Assembly: GCF_001500315.1 (NCBI RefSeq)
Contig: NZ_LLER01000020.1
Location: 62,001-126,000, forward strand
Length of the DNA: 64,000 nucleotides
Reading direction: 5' to 3'
Source of the DNA: Staphylococcus auricularis
GTDB lineage: Bacteria; Bacillota; Bacilli; Staphylococcales; Staphylococcaceae
A program made the position numbers and the translations under genes. Each line of letters opens with the position of its first letter. The first letter of the stretch is position 1. Positions 7,789 through 18,463 of this stretch are shown piece after piece. The notes below the pieces were generated by a model that was not told where the DNA came from, ran no database searches, and worked only from the letters and a program-made list of their open reading frames with translations.

Positions 7789-9807
7789 ATGCGGATACTA
7801 CAACTTCTATTCCATAATCAGAATCGCAATATCACACAATTTTTACGCTTTGAACAACAAGATCTGTTTGATCATACGATTGTTTACAATCCAGCAGATT
7901 CAAAGCCAAATCTCGAAGTGGATTTCACTGAATATGATTACATCTTTTATAATAATGTTGATTTTGCATTTGAAGCAACAGCTGTCGTAGAGGCGATACG
8001 ACAAATGGAAGCGCAACAAGTGGATATCGCTAAACTCACACTAAAAAATATCGATGCGATTACATTATATGACTTTACGACGTCGGATGTGCGGGAGTTA
8101 TTTTCAAGTATCATTATCAAAGCCAATGCATATCCTGAACAATCATTAATCGCAAAATATTATCTCGCACAGTTAGAATCGAGTCATAAACTTTATATCG
8201 AATCGAACTATATTGGCCGCGACTTGCGTAATCTGTGGTACAAAGAGGATATATTGTATGGTTTCAATGATTTAATTGACCATGTTCCTGCGACTACCTT
8301 TGCGCATTGTTTTATTGATGACAGTGCCATGATTCAATATGTAGAGCGTATATTTAATCATAAATCATTTGAAAAGGACATCTCTCAAGCGCTGCAACAA
8401 CGTACATTTGATAGTATAAGAAAGCTCATTGCGGTCTGCCCTAGTTTTAAAGAGGAAGAAACGTCAGAAATGTATTTATTCTACCGTTTACTCGAGCAAC
8501 ATTTCGATGAGGAAGCATTAAATGCATTGGTACTATATCGTAGTGAGAGCTATTGGCGAAAACAAGTCGAACACATTGAAGCCAATTATGATGTGGATCA
8601 TATCGATATTAGACAAAGTGCTGCGTGGAAGAAGACTCAGAAATTCAGAAACGTAAGAGGACAAGTGAAGAAGTGGGCACGTAAGGTAGAAAAGGCAGGA
8701 TTAAAAATACTCGCTTCACAAATCAAACGAGATTTAAAGAAACCGATATGGCTTATTTCTGAACGTACAAATACAGCGTCCGATAACTCATATTTCTTCT
8801 TCGAATATCTGAGAAAACATCAGAATGAAGTGGCAGCTTATTATTTAATTGATAAGTCTGCGACAAAAGCAATCGAAAAATTATTACCATTAGGGCATGT
8901 GGTCTATTTAAAGAGCTTCAAGCATAAGTTGATGATGTTGCTGGCAGATCAGTATATTACGTCATTTACCATTGAAGAAACGATGATGCCTTATCATGGC
9001 AAATTATATCGCGAATTATACCAACAGGAATTGGCAGAGAAACAAATCATCTCGATACAACATGGGATGATTATTCACAACATTGCGCCGTATTTGAGTA
9101 AAAAAGATTATCTCGTAGATTATATTACAGCCAATAGTCAATATGAACGTCAAATCATTTGTGAAACACTGGGTTATAAGCCCGAAGAAGTATTGATCAC
9201 AGGTATGGTGCGACATGATAATTTGTTGAAACATCGCCAATTTAACGATGAGATTTTATTTATGCCGACTTGGCAACGTGGACTCCAAAATCTTACAGTT
9301 GCGCAGTTTTTAGAAACAGAATATTATCAAAAGATTAAAGAATTAGTGACAGATAAACGGTTGGTGGATTATTTAGAGGCACATCAATTAAAATTAAACA
9401 TTTTAATGCATCCACAGTTTGAAAAATATGCGCGTTACTTAACAAGTGAACATCCATTGATTCAATATTTAACGACAGAACAAGTGGATATTCCAAGCAT
9501 GGTCGCTTCTTGTAAATGTTTAATTACTGATTTTTCTTCAGTCGCCGTAGATTTTCTATTCCAACAAAAGAATGTCATCTTTTACCAATATAATAAATAC
9601 GCCTCTCATCACGTGGCATCTAAAACGATTCAATACCGTGATATCGGACAAGTCGTCAGTGACTTGGATCAATTCTTTGAGGCATTGCAAACGATAAGTG
9701 AACATGATTTTAAACTCATTGAGCCGTACCAAGCTTCTTATGACAAACTGTTTGAAGTGAAGTCACAAACGAGAAAAACTTTATTCGAAACGCTTAAACA
9801 ACTGTAA
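7789..9807 (+). CDS. CDP-glycerol glycerophosphotransferase family protein (TagF/TarF-like)
   Basis: The product has 672 residues. Roughly the last 350 form a CDP-glycerol transferase domain of GT-B fold: PIWLISER, a SIQHGM motif, FMPTWQRG and the substrate-binding LITDFSSVAVDF. These correspond to HGTPLK, YAPTWR and TDYSSVMFD in TagF/TarL. The first ~310 residues are unassigned and may hold a degenerate sugar- or membrane-binding region. A basic segment (VKKWARKVEKAG, about 295) could help membrane association. The RBS GGAGG precedes the ATG. The protein is predicted to add glycerol-3-phosphate units from CDP-glycerol to a lipid-linked glycan. The genes either side are transcribed in the same direction with short gaps. 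Confidence 0.85.
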   Translation: MRILQLLFHNQNRNITQFLRFEQQDLFDHTIVYNPADSKPNLEVDFTEYDYIFYNNVDFAFEATAVVEAIRQMEAQQVDIAKLTLKNIDAITLYDFTTSDVRELFSSIIIKANAYPEQSLIAKYYLAQLESSHKLYIESNYIGRDLRNLWYKEDILYGFNDLIDHVPATTFAHCFIDDSAMIQYVERIFNHKSFEKDISQALQQRTFDSIRKLIAVCPSFKEEETSEMYLFYRLLEQHFDEEALNALVLYRSESYWRKQVEHIEANYDVDHIDIRQSAAWKKTQKFRNVRGQVKKWARKVEKAGLKILASQIKRDLKKPIWLISERTNTASDNSYFFFEYLRKHQNEVAAYYLIDKSATKAIEKLLPLGHVVYLKSFKHKLMMLLADQYITSFTIEETMMPYHGKLYRELYQQELAEKQIISIQHGMIIHNIAPYLSKKDYLVDYITANSQYERQIICETLGYKPEEVLITGMVRHDNLLKHRQFNDEILFMPTWQRGLQNLTVAQFLETEYYQKIKELVTDKRLVDYLEAHQLKLNILMHPQFEKYARYLTSEHPLIQYLTTEQVDIPSMVASCKCLITDFSSVAVDFLFQQKNVIFYQYNKYASHHVASKTIQYRDIGQVVSDLDQFFEALQTISEHDFKLIEPYQASYDKLFEVKSQTRKTLFETLKQL

Positions 9808-9834
9808 ATAGAACAACAGTGAGAAAGGACCATT

Positions 9835-11685
9835 ATGACGAACATCAAATTAAAACGCGATCAGAAATTAATCATCCCAAAAGAATATACATCAGAAAAG
9901 CTAAAATATCACTTCGTTGATGGCGTCGGAGAATTTGTGAAGAAATATTCACTACCATATCGGAGTACGAGACATAAGTTGGTGATTGATTTAAAGCAAT
10001 GGTTTGGGGCGGATGTAACAGAGGGTACTGCACTCATCATTGAGCTTCAAATCCCATGTGAGATAGATGAGACGATTACGACGCTCAACTCACTGTATGA
10101 TGTGACGTTGCTATCAAAAGGACAACAATTACATGTGAAGGTGACACCAAAATCATTCGACCAAATCTTAACGTTAGATCATCATGTATGGCAATTAGAT
10201 AGCACATGCCATTACCAGCTCAAGCTATGTAAAATGCTGAATGAAACGTCGAAGTATTATACAGAAGCACTCCCATTATCGAATGCTGATTTACAAGGGG
10301 AAGCACTAAAAGTATTGGATATCATCGAACAATATCCGGTCAATCAATGCTGGAAAATATATGCAGAACGTTACGATAAACAAGGTAATCGTGCAGAAGC
10401 ACCTGTCCAACTTTCAAGATATTATCATGCATTACATGACACATTTGAAGCGGCTGGGGTTGATTACCATGAGAAGCACAACTATTTGAAACGTCGTATT
10501 AAAGGATTGAGCGAGCAGTTAAAAGTAAATGAAGTGAAGGTAGACAAGACAGCTCTAACATTACATGTGAACTCGTCGTCACCAGATTTAAATTTATATT
10601 TAGCATTGAGACAACGCCAAGGTAATATGTTTGATTATCAAGTATTGACGACATTACCGCTCTTTGAGGGTGACGCGAGACTCAGTGATGAAACGTTGAA
10701 CATTCAACAATATCTTAAAGAGGGCGATAATCTCGACCTATTAGTAGGAAAGACCGAAGAAAAAGCGGCGTATGTATCATTGGCGGAAGATGTATCGCTC
10801 ACACAAGCTAAGGTGCAACTGACGCCACATATCCAAGGTACAATGTATGTGAACGGGAGAGGTGCTTTGAGTCTTTACCTTAGAAGTAAGACAAAGACAG
10901 CTGATGATTCAGCAACACGTATCGCAGTCTTAGGCACATGTTTTTCTCGAAATGCGTTGAATTCAAGTGATTACTTTAACCCACAATATAAACGTTACAT
11001 CGATTGTGTGTATACCCAATTTCACAGTACGCTTGAAAGTTGTATTAACGGCACGGAAGCGCCGGCTCAATTATTAGATTTATATAAAGAGAACCCTGAT
11101 TATCAGTACATTGAGACAGATATGAAGCATTTATTTTTTGATCAATTAGCAGAAAAAGCACCTGAATTTCTCATTATTGATTTATATGCGGATGCGATGG
11201 TGCGAACAATTGAACTCACGAACGGGGCACACATCACTTATAACTATATGATTAAAGAAGAACAACGGCTAAGGGATTATGTTCAAGACTGGCGTAGAGA
11301 CTGTTATAAAGATGAACAGATGTTTCTATCACGATGGGTTCCAATACTTGATGCATTTATGGCTCGTCTATCTAACATCATCCCATTGAATCACGTCATT
11401 TTAAATCGTGGTCGGTTATCGGAACAATATTATGATGACGATGGGACAATTAGAAACTTTGGTAGCCTCGATCAAGCTAGACGTTCGAACTATTATTGGG
11501 AAAAACTAGATAATATATTGTTAACACGTTATCCTGAAGTTAAGGTGCTTGATTTAACCCATTTACCTTACCATTCAGATAAAAACTATCCTTTTGGTTT
11601 TTCTTATTCACATTATGAATCAAAATATTATCAAACTTATTTTGATGAATTAATTAAACTACTCTATTTAGCGAAAGGAATTTGA
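9835..11685 (+). CDS. DUF6270-type protein of the glycopolymer cluster
   Basis: The 616-residue protein has an N-terminal part without recognised motifs, apparently rich in beta structure, and a C-terminal ~260 residues starting at [13 protein letters not shown]. The GTCFSR stretch, the following LIIDLYAD and a late [10 protein letters not shown] segment look like DUF6270, a family with an SGNH-hydrolase-like layout. The candidate nucleophile would be the Ser of CFSR and the candidate basic residue the late His. The function is unknown; an O-acyl esterase or acyltransferase acting on the polymer is only a guess. The gene sits between the CDP-glycerol transferase and gtaB, and gtaB starts 2 bases after its stop, so co-expression is very likely. 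Confidence 0.7.
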   Translation: MTNIKLKRDQKLIIPKEYTSEKLKYHFVDGVGEFVKKYSLPYRSTRHKLVIDLKQWFGADVTEGTALIIELQIPCEIDETITTLNSLYDVTLLSKGQQLHVKVTPKSFDQILTLDHHVWQLDSTCHYQLKLCKMLNETSKYYTEALPLSNADLQGEALKVLDIIEQYPVNQCWKIYAERYDKQGNRAEAPVQLSRYYHALHDTFEAAGVDYHEKHNYLKRRIKGLSEQLKVNEVKVDKTALTLHVNSSSPDLNLYLALRQRQGNMFDYQVLTTLPLFEGDARLSDETLNIQQYLKEGDNLDLLVGKTEEKAAYVSLAEDVSLTQAKVQLTPHIQGTMYVNGRGALSLYLRSKTKTADDSATRIAVLGTCFSRNALNSSDYFNPQYKRYIDCVYTQFHSTLESCINGTEAPAQLLDLYKENPDYQYIETDMKHLFFDQLAEKAPEFLIIDLYADAMVRTIELTNGAHITYNYMIKEEQRLRDYVQDWRRDCYKDEQMFLSRWVPILDAFMARLSNIIPLNHVILNRGRLSEQYYDDDGTIRNFGSLDQARRSNYYWEKLDNILLTRYPEVKVLDLTHLPYHSDKNYPFGFSYSHYESKYYQTYFDELIKLLYLAKGI

Positions 11686-11687
11686 CT

Positions 11688-12554
11688 ATGAAAAAAGTAA
11701 AAAAAGCACTGATTCCAGCGGCTGGATTAGGCACAAGATTTTTACCCGCAACGAAAGCGATGCCGAAGGAAATGTTACCGATTCTAGACAAACCAACCAT
11801 TCAATATATCGTAGAAGAAGTTGCTCGCGCAGGCATCGAAGACATTATCATCGTAACTGGTAAACACAAACGCGCGATTGAAGACCATTTTGATAGACAA
11901 CAAGAGTTAGAAAGTGTGCTTGAAGCCAAAGGAAAAGATACTTTATTAGAAAAGGTTCATGACGCAACGAATCTCGCAAACATCTTTTATGTCCGTCAAA
12001 AAGAACAACTCGGTTTAGGTGACGCAATCTATACGGCAAAACAGTTTATCGGTGACGAACCCTTTGCGGTGTTATTAGGAGATGACATCGTTGATTCTGA
12101 AACACCAGCGATTCAACAGCTTATTGAACAATATGAAGCGAATGACGCTTCAGTCATCGGCGTACAAACTGTGCCAGAATCAGATACGCATCGTTACGGT
12201 ATTATTGATCCTGGTCAACAAGACGGCAGACGTTATGAAGTGAAACAATTCGTTGAAAAACCTGCGCAAGGTACAGCACCTTCTAATTTAGCAATCATGG
12301 GTCGTTATGTGTTATCACCTAAAATCTTTGATTACTTAGCGAACCAAACGGAAGGTAGCGGTGGCGAAATTCAATTGACAGACGCGATTGAGCGCATGAA
12401 TCATGACATGAAAGTGATCGCTTATGACTTTGAAGGTCAACGTTACGATGTTGGTGAAAAGATTGGTTTTGTGAAAACGACAATCGAATATGCATTGCGT
12501 GACGAAGAAATGAAAGATGAAGTCATGCGTTTTATGCAACAAAAATTAAATTAA
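11688..12554 (+). CDS. gtaB: UTP-glucose-1-phosphate uridylyltransferase
   Basis: The 288-residue enzyme makes UDP-glucose from UTP and glucose-1-phosphate in the cytoplasm. It has the nucleotide-binding [19 protein letters not shown] signature near the N-terminus, LLGDD for metal and sugar phosphate, and VEKP further on. The protein closely follows staphylococcal GtaB along its length. The ATG at 11688 is preferred over the in-frame TTG at 11682, because AAAGGAA is better spaced and it gives the family N-terminus. It ends the cluster operon. UDP-glucose feeds glycolipid anchors and sugar decoration of surface polymers, which fits the neighbours. A hairpin terminator follows. Confidence 0.96.
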   Translation: MKKVKKALIPAAGLGTRFLPATKAMPKEMLPILDKPTIQYIVEEVARAGIEDIIIVTGKHKRAIEDHFDRQQELESVLEAKGKDTLLEKVHDATNLANIFYVRQKEQLGLGDAIYTAKQFIGDEPFAVLLGDDIVDSETPAIQQLIEQYEANDASVIGVQTVPESDTHRYGIIDPGQQDGRRYEVKQFVEKPAQGTAPSNLAIMGRYVLSPKIFDYLANQTEGSGGEIQLTDAIERMNHDMKVIAYDFEGQRYDVGEKIGFVKTTIEYALRDEEMKDEVMRFMQQKLN

Positions 12555-12617
12555 TGATAGATTTTGAATTGTCATGCGGTAGTAGCATGTGGAAACAGAT
12601 GAAATGATGAGTTAAAC

Positions 12618-12645
12618 CCACCTCCGAGTTGAGGTGGATTTTTTT
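12618..12645 (+). terminator. terminator after gtaB
   Basis: CCACCTC and GAGGTGG pair around a six-base loop and are followed by seven T. Confidence 0.85.
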
Positions 12646-12858
12646 GTCTATTTTGTCAGATTTAAAAAAGTGTCTAGAATAGAAAGACAAAATATAATGT
12701 AGACAACTCATCTAACTATAGTAATAAAGATTTAACCATTTTTACTAGAAGTTGCAACGTTATGACTTGTTATTGATGGTTGATGTATATATAATTATGA
12801 GAAATATATTTAGGTTAATCACATATATTAACTTCTATTAAAGAGGAAGCGGGTTAAT
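12646..12858 (+). other. AT-rich promoter region before the GT2/CDP-glycerol transferase fusion gene
   Basis: This stretch holds no gene. It is AT-rich with several A/T-tract promoter-like elements, including TATATATAATTATGA near 12786-12800, and ends in the RBS AAAGAGGAAG. The fusion gene therefore probably has its own promoter and is not read through from gtaB. Confidence 0.4.
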
Positions 12859-15048
12859 ATGAAAAAACTATCTCTCATTGTTCCGTATTACAATAATCAA
12901 GAGAACATCCAACTTTGTTTGGAAAGCATTTTACAACAAACGGAACGGGATTTTGAACTGATCTTGATCAATGACGGATCAACGGATAACTCAGAACAAA
13001 TCGTCACGACGTTACTTAAACAGTATGATCAACCTAACATTCACATCAAATTAGATGATAACTATGGTCATGCTGTAGCGAGAAATAAAGGTCTCGAACA
13101 AGTAACAACACCCTATTTAATGTTTGTCGACGCAGATGATATTTTAGCGCCCTATAGTGTCGAATTTTATTTAGCACACATTGAGCATCAAGATGCATTG
13201 GTTGCGCCGATTTCAACTTTCAGTACTGATCGTCCTGAAACACTCGATACGTCTGAAGTATTAGTTCACACACTAACTTCAACTGCTGAGACACAATACT
13301 TATTACGTGATGAAACCGTATGTAACATCGTGCTTAAAACGTCTATCATAAAAGGACATCACCTTCAATTTGATACATGTTTAGCTATCTTCATCGATCA
13401 ACCGTTCATGTTGCAGTATTTGAAATACGTTGAACGATTTAAATATGTCGAAGGTGCTCATTTTTACTACAGAGGTGAGGTCATTTATCCATTTGAAAAT
13501 CCAAATCTGTCTATGAAAGATTTTGATACACAATTTAAAGATTATGGGACGAGTTTTTTCCGTAGTTTAAAACTTGCATCGCAATCAGTCCATCGAATGA
13601 TATTGAAAAAACGGATGGTGCACCTACTCATGGATGCATTTAATCCTTCACTTGAAGACATCAAAGTACGTTATGATCAACATTTTCCATTGTTACAAGC
13701 GGTAGTTAAAAGTACACTACGTCAGATTTTACAAACAAAACGTCCATTATTTATCGCAAGCATGCTACTCGTATATTGTGGCCGTCCTCAAATGGTCAAA
13801 CGGTTTAGCACGTTGAGATATGTCGTAAAACATGTGAAGCGTCTCATTATAGGCGGTAAAGGAAAGGCTTTATCGAAATACCAGCTGTATGATCGTGACG
13901 CGAAAGTTGAGCTTCATACGATTGTCTTTGAAAGCTTTAACGGGAAAAATTATAGTGATAGTCCAAAATATATTTATGAATATATGATGCATCACTATCC
14001 GCAATTTCACTATATCTGGGTATTTAAAGATCATTTGAAACACGAGGTGCCTGGGCCTGTAACGAAAGTGTTGAAGGGATCAGATGCTTATTACAAAGCA
14101 TATGCTACAGCGAGCCACTGGATTACGAACGCGCGTTTAGCACCTACACTCAATAAGAAAGATAATCAAACGTACTATCAAACTTGGCACGGTACCCCAT
14201 TGAAACGGTTAGCAGGGGATATGACCCATGTGCGTATGCCAGGTACAACGACTGCTCAATATAAAATTAACTTCAGAAAGGAAACTGCACGTTGGGATTA
14301 TTTGATTTCACCGAATCGCTATTCAACTGAGATTTTCCAATCGGCGTTTTGGATGGAGCCCGAACGTATATTAGAGACGGGCTATCCACGTAATGATGTC
14401 ATCGTGAATCATCAGCATGATACAGGTTATATCCAGCACATTAAAGCCAATTTAAATATACCTTTAGGCAAAAAAGTCATCATGTACGCACCAACTTGGC
14501 GGGATGATGAATATATTGAAAAAGGAAAATATGCCTTTCAGTTGAAGATTGATCTCGCTGACATGTATGAACAACTCGGTGATGATACCGTGCTGTTGTT
14601 ACGCATGCATTATCTGATAGCTGAACAATTAGATCTTACTGGATATGAGCATTTTGCGTATGATGTGTCTGAGTATGACGATGTGTCCGAGTTATTTTTA
14701 ATCAGTGATGCATTAATCACAGATTATTCATCCGTCATGTTTGATTACGGGATCTTACAACGTCCGCAATTCTTTTTCGCTTATGATTTAGAAAAATATG
14801 ATGAAGCATTACGCGGTTTCTATATGGATTACTTACATGAATTGCCTGGTCCAATCATCAAAGATGCGCATACATTAACACAACAACTGAAAGACCTAAC
14901 TCAAATTGAAGCGACGTATAAAGATCAAATCAAAGCATTTGCGGATCGCTTTTGTCATTTGGAACAAGGGACAGCTGCTAAACAAATCGGAGACCGTATT
15001 ACCCGGGAAATATTAGGAGATGAAGCGGTAAGTAACCCACCATCATAA
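12859..15048 (+). CDS. bifunctional GT2 glycosyltransferase / CDP-glycerol glycerophosphotransferase
   Basis: This 729-residue protein fuses two enzymes. Residues 1 to about 270 are a GT-A domain with INDGSTDNS (about 37-45) and FVDADDIL. From about 340 to the end it is a TagF/TarL-type CDP-glycerol transferase with TWHGTPLKRL, MYAPTWRDDE, TDYSSVMFDYG and the family tail around GFYMDY. Basic stretches join the domains (VKHVKRLIIGGKGKAL) and may bind the membrane. It would both transfer a sugar and add glycerol-phosphate units, suggesting a polymer with mixed sugar and glycerol-phosphate repeats. It is separated from the operon before it by a terminator but belongs to the same pathway. Confidence 0.88.
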   Translation: MKKLSLIVPYYNNQENIQLCLESILQQTERDFELILINDGSTDNSEQIVTTLLKQYDQPNIHIKLDDNYGHAVARNKGLEQVTTPYLMFVDADDILAPYSVEFYLAHIEHQDALVAPISTFSTDRPETLDTSEVLVHTLTSTAETQYLLRDETVCNIVLKTSIIKGHHLQFDTCLAIFIDQPFMLQYLKYVERFKYVEGAHFYYRGEVIYPFENPNLSMKDFDTQFKDYGTSFFRSLKLASQSVHRMILKKRMVHLLMDAFNPSLEDIKVRYDQHFPLLQAVVKSTLRQILQTKRPLFIASMLLVYCGRPQMVKRFSTLRYVVKHVKRLIIGGKGKALSKYQLYDRDAKVELHTIVFESFNGKNYSDSPKYIYEYMMHHYPQFHYIWVFKDHLKHEVPGPVTKVLKGSDAYYKAYATASHWITNARLAPTLNKKDNQTYYQTWHGTPLKRLAGDMTHVRMPGTTTAQYKINFRKETARWDYLISPNRYSTEIFQSAFWMEPERILETGYPRNDVIVNHQHDTGYIQHIKANLNIPLGKKVIMYAPTWRDDEYIEKGKYAFQLKIDLADMYEQLGDDTVLLLRMHYLIAEQLDLTGYEHFAYDVSEYDDVSELFLISDALITDYSSVMFDYGILQRPQFFFAYDLEKYDEALRGFYMDYLHELPGPIIKDAHTLTQQLKDLTQIEATYKDQIKAFADRFCHLEQGTAAKQIGDRITREILGDEAVSNPPS

Positions 15049-15108
15049 TTGAGTAATAACACTAAAGATTAGAAGAAAAAACTTATAAAGAGATTTGTCG
15101 TCAATCAA

Positions 15109-15167
15109 TAAAAGAGTGGCACGAGGAAATACATCTATTGAACGTGGATTTCATGGCCACTCTTTTT
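15109..15167. terminator. hairpin between convergent genes
   Basis: AAAAGAGTGGC (15110-15120) pairs with GCCACTCTTTTT (15156-15167) around a long loop. A-run and T-run at the two ends make it suitable for both converging transcripts. Confidence 0.7.
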
Positions 15168-17263
15168 AATAGTGTAAAAAAGTTTTATAGTGTAATGAAT
15201 GATTTTGAAGTTTAATCTCAAAATAGCCATTGTGTTTGAGTGTTTCAATCTTAGCACTCATATGATTCGATTCATTTAAAGCTTCGATAATGGAAGGATT
15301 TAAGTACACATGATCCATAGTCGATGGGATAGCATTTTCAATCGTACCGAATTCTTGGTTTAATACACGTGTAAAAATCGTCGTTTGTGATTGTGTTTCA
15401 TGGTAGACCTTTACTAACCGAGAGACGCGTTGTTCATCATTGTATTCTGTGGCGCCAAAGAGCAATAAATGGTACTGATTGTCGCGTTTACTCACAATCC
15501 CAAAAGGGGTCCACATGACTTGATAGCCGATAAATTGTCTTAACAGTTGATAGATGTGCACGACCGGCATTTTACAAAGATGGTGATTGAGTAAGGTGAT
15601 CTGATCTTTATCCTCTGACTGAATCGGATAACCGAGGCCTCCAATGTGCTGACTAATTTCGATAATAAATTGAGTTAGATGTACATTGATTAAGTGACAA
15701 TGGGATTCAAAATATGCACGAATACCACTATGTGTCATTTGGTTAAACACAAGTTGCTTTGCCTCTGTTCCAAATTGTTTAATAAACTGTTGAATGTTGT
15801 CTTTAATGCTTGAAGTCGTGTGATATTGTTCAGCGTTCACACATAAGTACTGGTTAAAAGTGATAAGGTCAGATTCGATAAAATAAAAATCGATACTGAC
15901 CGATTTTAATGATTCTAACGTATAGTCTGATAGTTTCGTCTCAGTTAAATAATGATCAATGATATATGCGAAACGAATAGAAGGTAATTTGCTTTGAGCA
16001 CTTCTTCGAATCAGAGCGATATCATTTAACGGGGTTTGTGCACTGTTAAATAGTAATGTAAGGGAAGCAAAGTGTTGTGTAGTGATGGTTCCCGCATCTA
16101 ACAGCTTTGATAAAAACTGTTCGCAACGATGGTAAAGCGCAATGGAGTCGAGCTGAAACGTCACATGACAACCGTTGTCGATCAACTCCTTTAACACAAT
16201 TAACGCATAATAAGAATGTAGTTCTTCAAAATCTGAGTCAGTTAAATGACGAATGAGCAGATTTGGCGCAGCGAACCGTTTCAGTTCAAAGTGATTAAAA
16301 TACTGGTGCGTGTATTTAACTAAATCAGCAAGATAGTCACGTGTATGTAAGTTTCGATCGGTGGAATGGAGTGCACTTCTTTTAAATTTTTGAGGTGCAA
16401 ACTTCTCACTTCAACTTCATTGAGTTGAGATTGTAATTTCTGTATATCTTCGTGGTACGCGGCATAGTCGAATGGAAGAATCTGCAAGTCACCTTGGTTT
16501 TAAGGTGAAGTGCGCGATAGTCCATTGTATATTGTCGCGGCGTTTGATAGAGGTACCGTTGAAATTGTTTCGTAAAAGTAGCCATATTGGTATAACTAAA
16601 TTTATGGAAGACCTCATTCAACATCAGTCCGTTCTGAGTTAAATCTAATAAAGAAAGAGATATACGCAACGATGCGACATAATCCTTGTAATTCATTCCT
16701 AAATGTTTACTGAATAAAATTGAGATATAAGATTGTGAAATGAAAAAGTGCTGACTTAAATCTGAAGTTGAGATATTTTCATAGATGTGTTGGTTCGTAA
16801 ACGCTAATAGTTTACGTATTAAAGGTTTTTCAGTTTTAACCACAGGCATATACACTTGGGTTAGCGGAATACGTGCTTCTTTAATTAAAAAATCAATAAT
16901 TTTAAGAACGTTACTTGTTTCAATCGTTTTATTCATAAACTTCGGTGACACATTTTGTAAAATGAGTGATTTCAGTTCGAAAGGGCTTTGAATTTGTGCA
17001 AAATCAAAGTAAGAATGAGAGATATCATCAAAACGTTTCACAAACCAGGCTAATGGAATACGTAGTTCAACCAAGTCTTTGCTGTCGTGAATTTGGTAAA
17101 GATCTGAATTATTAATAATGATGCCAGAATGGATATTATAATGTTTGCCATTTCTCGTAATACTGCAATGATACGATAACGGGAACAAAATAATTACTTC
17201 ATCGATACAACGTTGTAGAGTGGTATGTATATTACTATGAATGGTTAGTGTTGAGATAGCCAT
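15166..17263 (-). pseudogene. rsp: Rsp-like AraC-family regulator broken by two frameshifts
   Basis: Two coding pieces lie in line. The N-terminal piece (17263 to about 16490) has an AraC HTH domain, with ISTSDLSQHFFISQSYISILFSKH as its first helix-turn-helix region. The C-terminal piece is open from about 16380 to 15166. Between them a third frame encodes a matching bridge starting DLQILPFDYAAYHEDI and ending at HLKNLK. Restoring one base near 16486-16502 and one near 16380-16391 (A-runs on the coding strand) gives a single 699-codon frame, close to the 701 residues of S. aureus Rsp. Rsp is a global regulator of surface proteins, biofilm and virulence. The start at 17263 follows AAAGGTG. The genome may lack Rsp, or the assembly may have indel errors. 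Confidence 0.8.
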
Positions 17264-17522
17264 AAATAAAATCACCTTTTGTCGTAAAAATCTTCTGGTT
17301 GTATTAGGGATATTTTACAATTTACGCTTGCATCTATGATCACTGAGAAATAAATTTTCATAAAAAGATAGTTTTTATGTATAAAAGGGTGTTTTTATTA
17401 ATAAGAAAGTAACTGAATTCGAATCGTAGTAATAAAAAAGGGGATAAAAATAAAAAAATGAGCATTTATTTATGAATAGATCTCAAAATAAGTAATATGG
17501 ATTGTAGAATTCAATATGTAAA
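17264..17522. other. AT-rich upstream region of the Rsp-like gene
   Basis: No open frame of coding quality is seen. The region is very AT-rich and presumably contains the minus-strand promoter of the AraC-type gene; I could not define a specific element. Confidence 0.4.
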
Positions 17523-17634
17523 GAAAACAAGGCAGCCCAAGCTATGATAATGACGATGAATGTGAGTGTAAATGATTAAGTATAGGTGTCAATGTAAACA
17601 TTAACACAGTGCTATCATATGGCTGCCTGTTTTC
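17523..17634. repeat. 112-base near-continuous palindrome (long hairpin)
   Basis: The outer arms GAAAACA-A-GGCAGCC (17523-17537) and GGCTGCC-TGTTTTC (17621-17634) pair except for one bulged A. Inside them TATGATA (17543-17549) pairs with TATCATA (17613-17619), and further in GTGT-A-AATG pairs with CATT-A-ACAC. It lies 75 bases past the end of the DUF4811 gene and has a T-rich end on the minus strand, so it probably terminates the efflux operon. It is much longer than a normal terminator and may be a miniature inverted-repeat element. Confidence 0.75.
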
Positions 17635-17709
17635 ATATTTATTATATAACTATACGTATGATGTGACAATATTAATTTCAGAAAATTCCTATATTTACAA
17701 TCTATAGCA

Positions 17710-18462
17710 TTAATCTTGGTCAGAGATCATCTGTTTGATTTGTTTCGTCACTTGGATTTGTGTTTGATGTTCAACATAATCTTTAACTTGTTGTTCTGAA
17801 GCATCTGGATGTTGTTTTTTGTATTTCATTGCTAACTGCTGAGCCATTTGTTGTTGTTTTTTAGGATCCTTTTGTTGCTGTGCATCTTTTTGAGATTGTT
17901 GTAGTTTTTTCGCTTGGTCAGCATTAAGCACGACCCATGTGTCTTTGGGTACAGTTACAGTCGTCGTAGATTGAATTAATTCCTGCTGATCGTCACCAAA
18001 GTTCAGTAAAAATTTATAGAAATCGGATTTCCAGACCCATTCTTCTTTCGTTGTTTGTTGTGTGGCTTGATCCGTATCTTTCACTTCATATTTCGCTTGT
18101 TTTTTCACTGCTTCTGACATGTGTGATTTATCCATATTAGGTTTAAAATGGGGTTTTGCTTCTTTATCATCTTCGTTATTTTTGAAAACCATGACATAGT
18201 TATCTGTGTCTTCCCCAATTTCATTGGTAATCAGTAGGTTAGTAGGTAATTTTTGATCTCCTGCACTATAGATTTCTTTTTTATCTGAAGTTGTAACTTG
18301 TTTTTCCATACCCCAGTGGTGCGTCATGTTTGCAGTAATCGCAATAACTTGAAGTAGCAACGCAAGAGTAGCTAACGTTCCTAAAATATACCGTGTGATT
18401 TTATGAGGAATTAAGAGCCAACTCGCAAAGACACATAAGGCTAAGACAATCGTTACTATCAT
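17710..18462 (-). CDS. DUF4811 domain membrane protein
   Basis: The 250-residue protein has two N-terminal membrane segments (about residues 1-20 and 25-45) and then a hydrophilic domain. That domain ends in a Gln/Lys-rich tail with coiled-coil character (KLQQSQKDAQQQKDPKKQQQ). This is the DUF4811 layout, whose role is unknown. The ATG at 18462 follows AGGAG and lies one base after the TAA of the MFS pump gene, so the two are translationally coupled. That suggests an accessory subunit or partner of the pump at the cytoplasmic membrane. Confidence 0.8.
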   Translation of the reverse strand: MIVTIVLALCVFASWLLIPHKITRYILGTLATLALLLQVIAITANMTHHWGMEKQVTTSDKKEIYSAGDQKLPTNLLITNEIGEDTDNYVMVFKNNEDDKEAKPHFKPNMDKSHMSEAVKKQAKYEVKDTDQATQQTTKEEWVWKSDFYKFLLNFGDDQQELIQSTTTVTVPKDTWVVLNADQAKKLQQSQKDAQQQKDPKKQQQMAQQLAMKYKKQHPDASEQQVKDYVEHQTQIQVTKQIKQMISDQD

Positions 18463-18463
18463 G

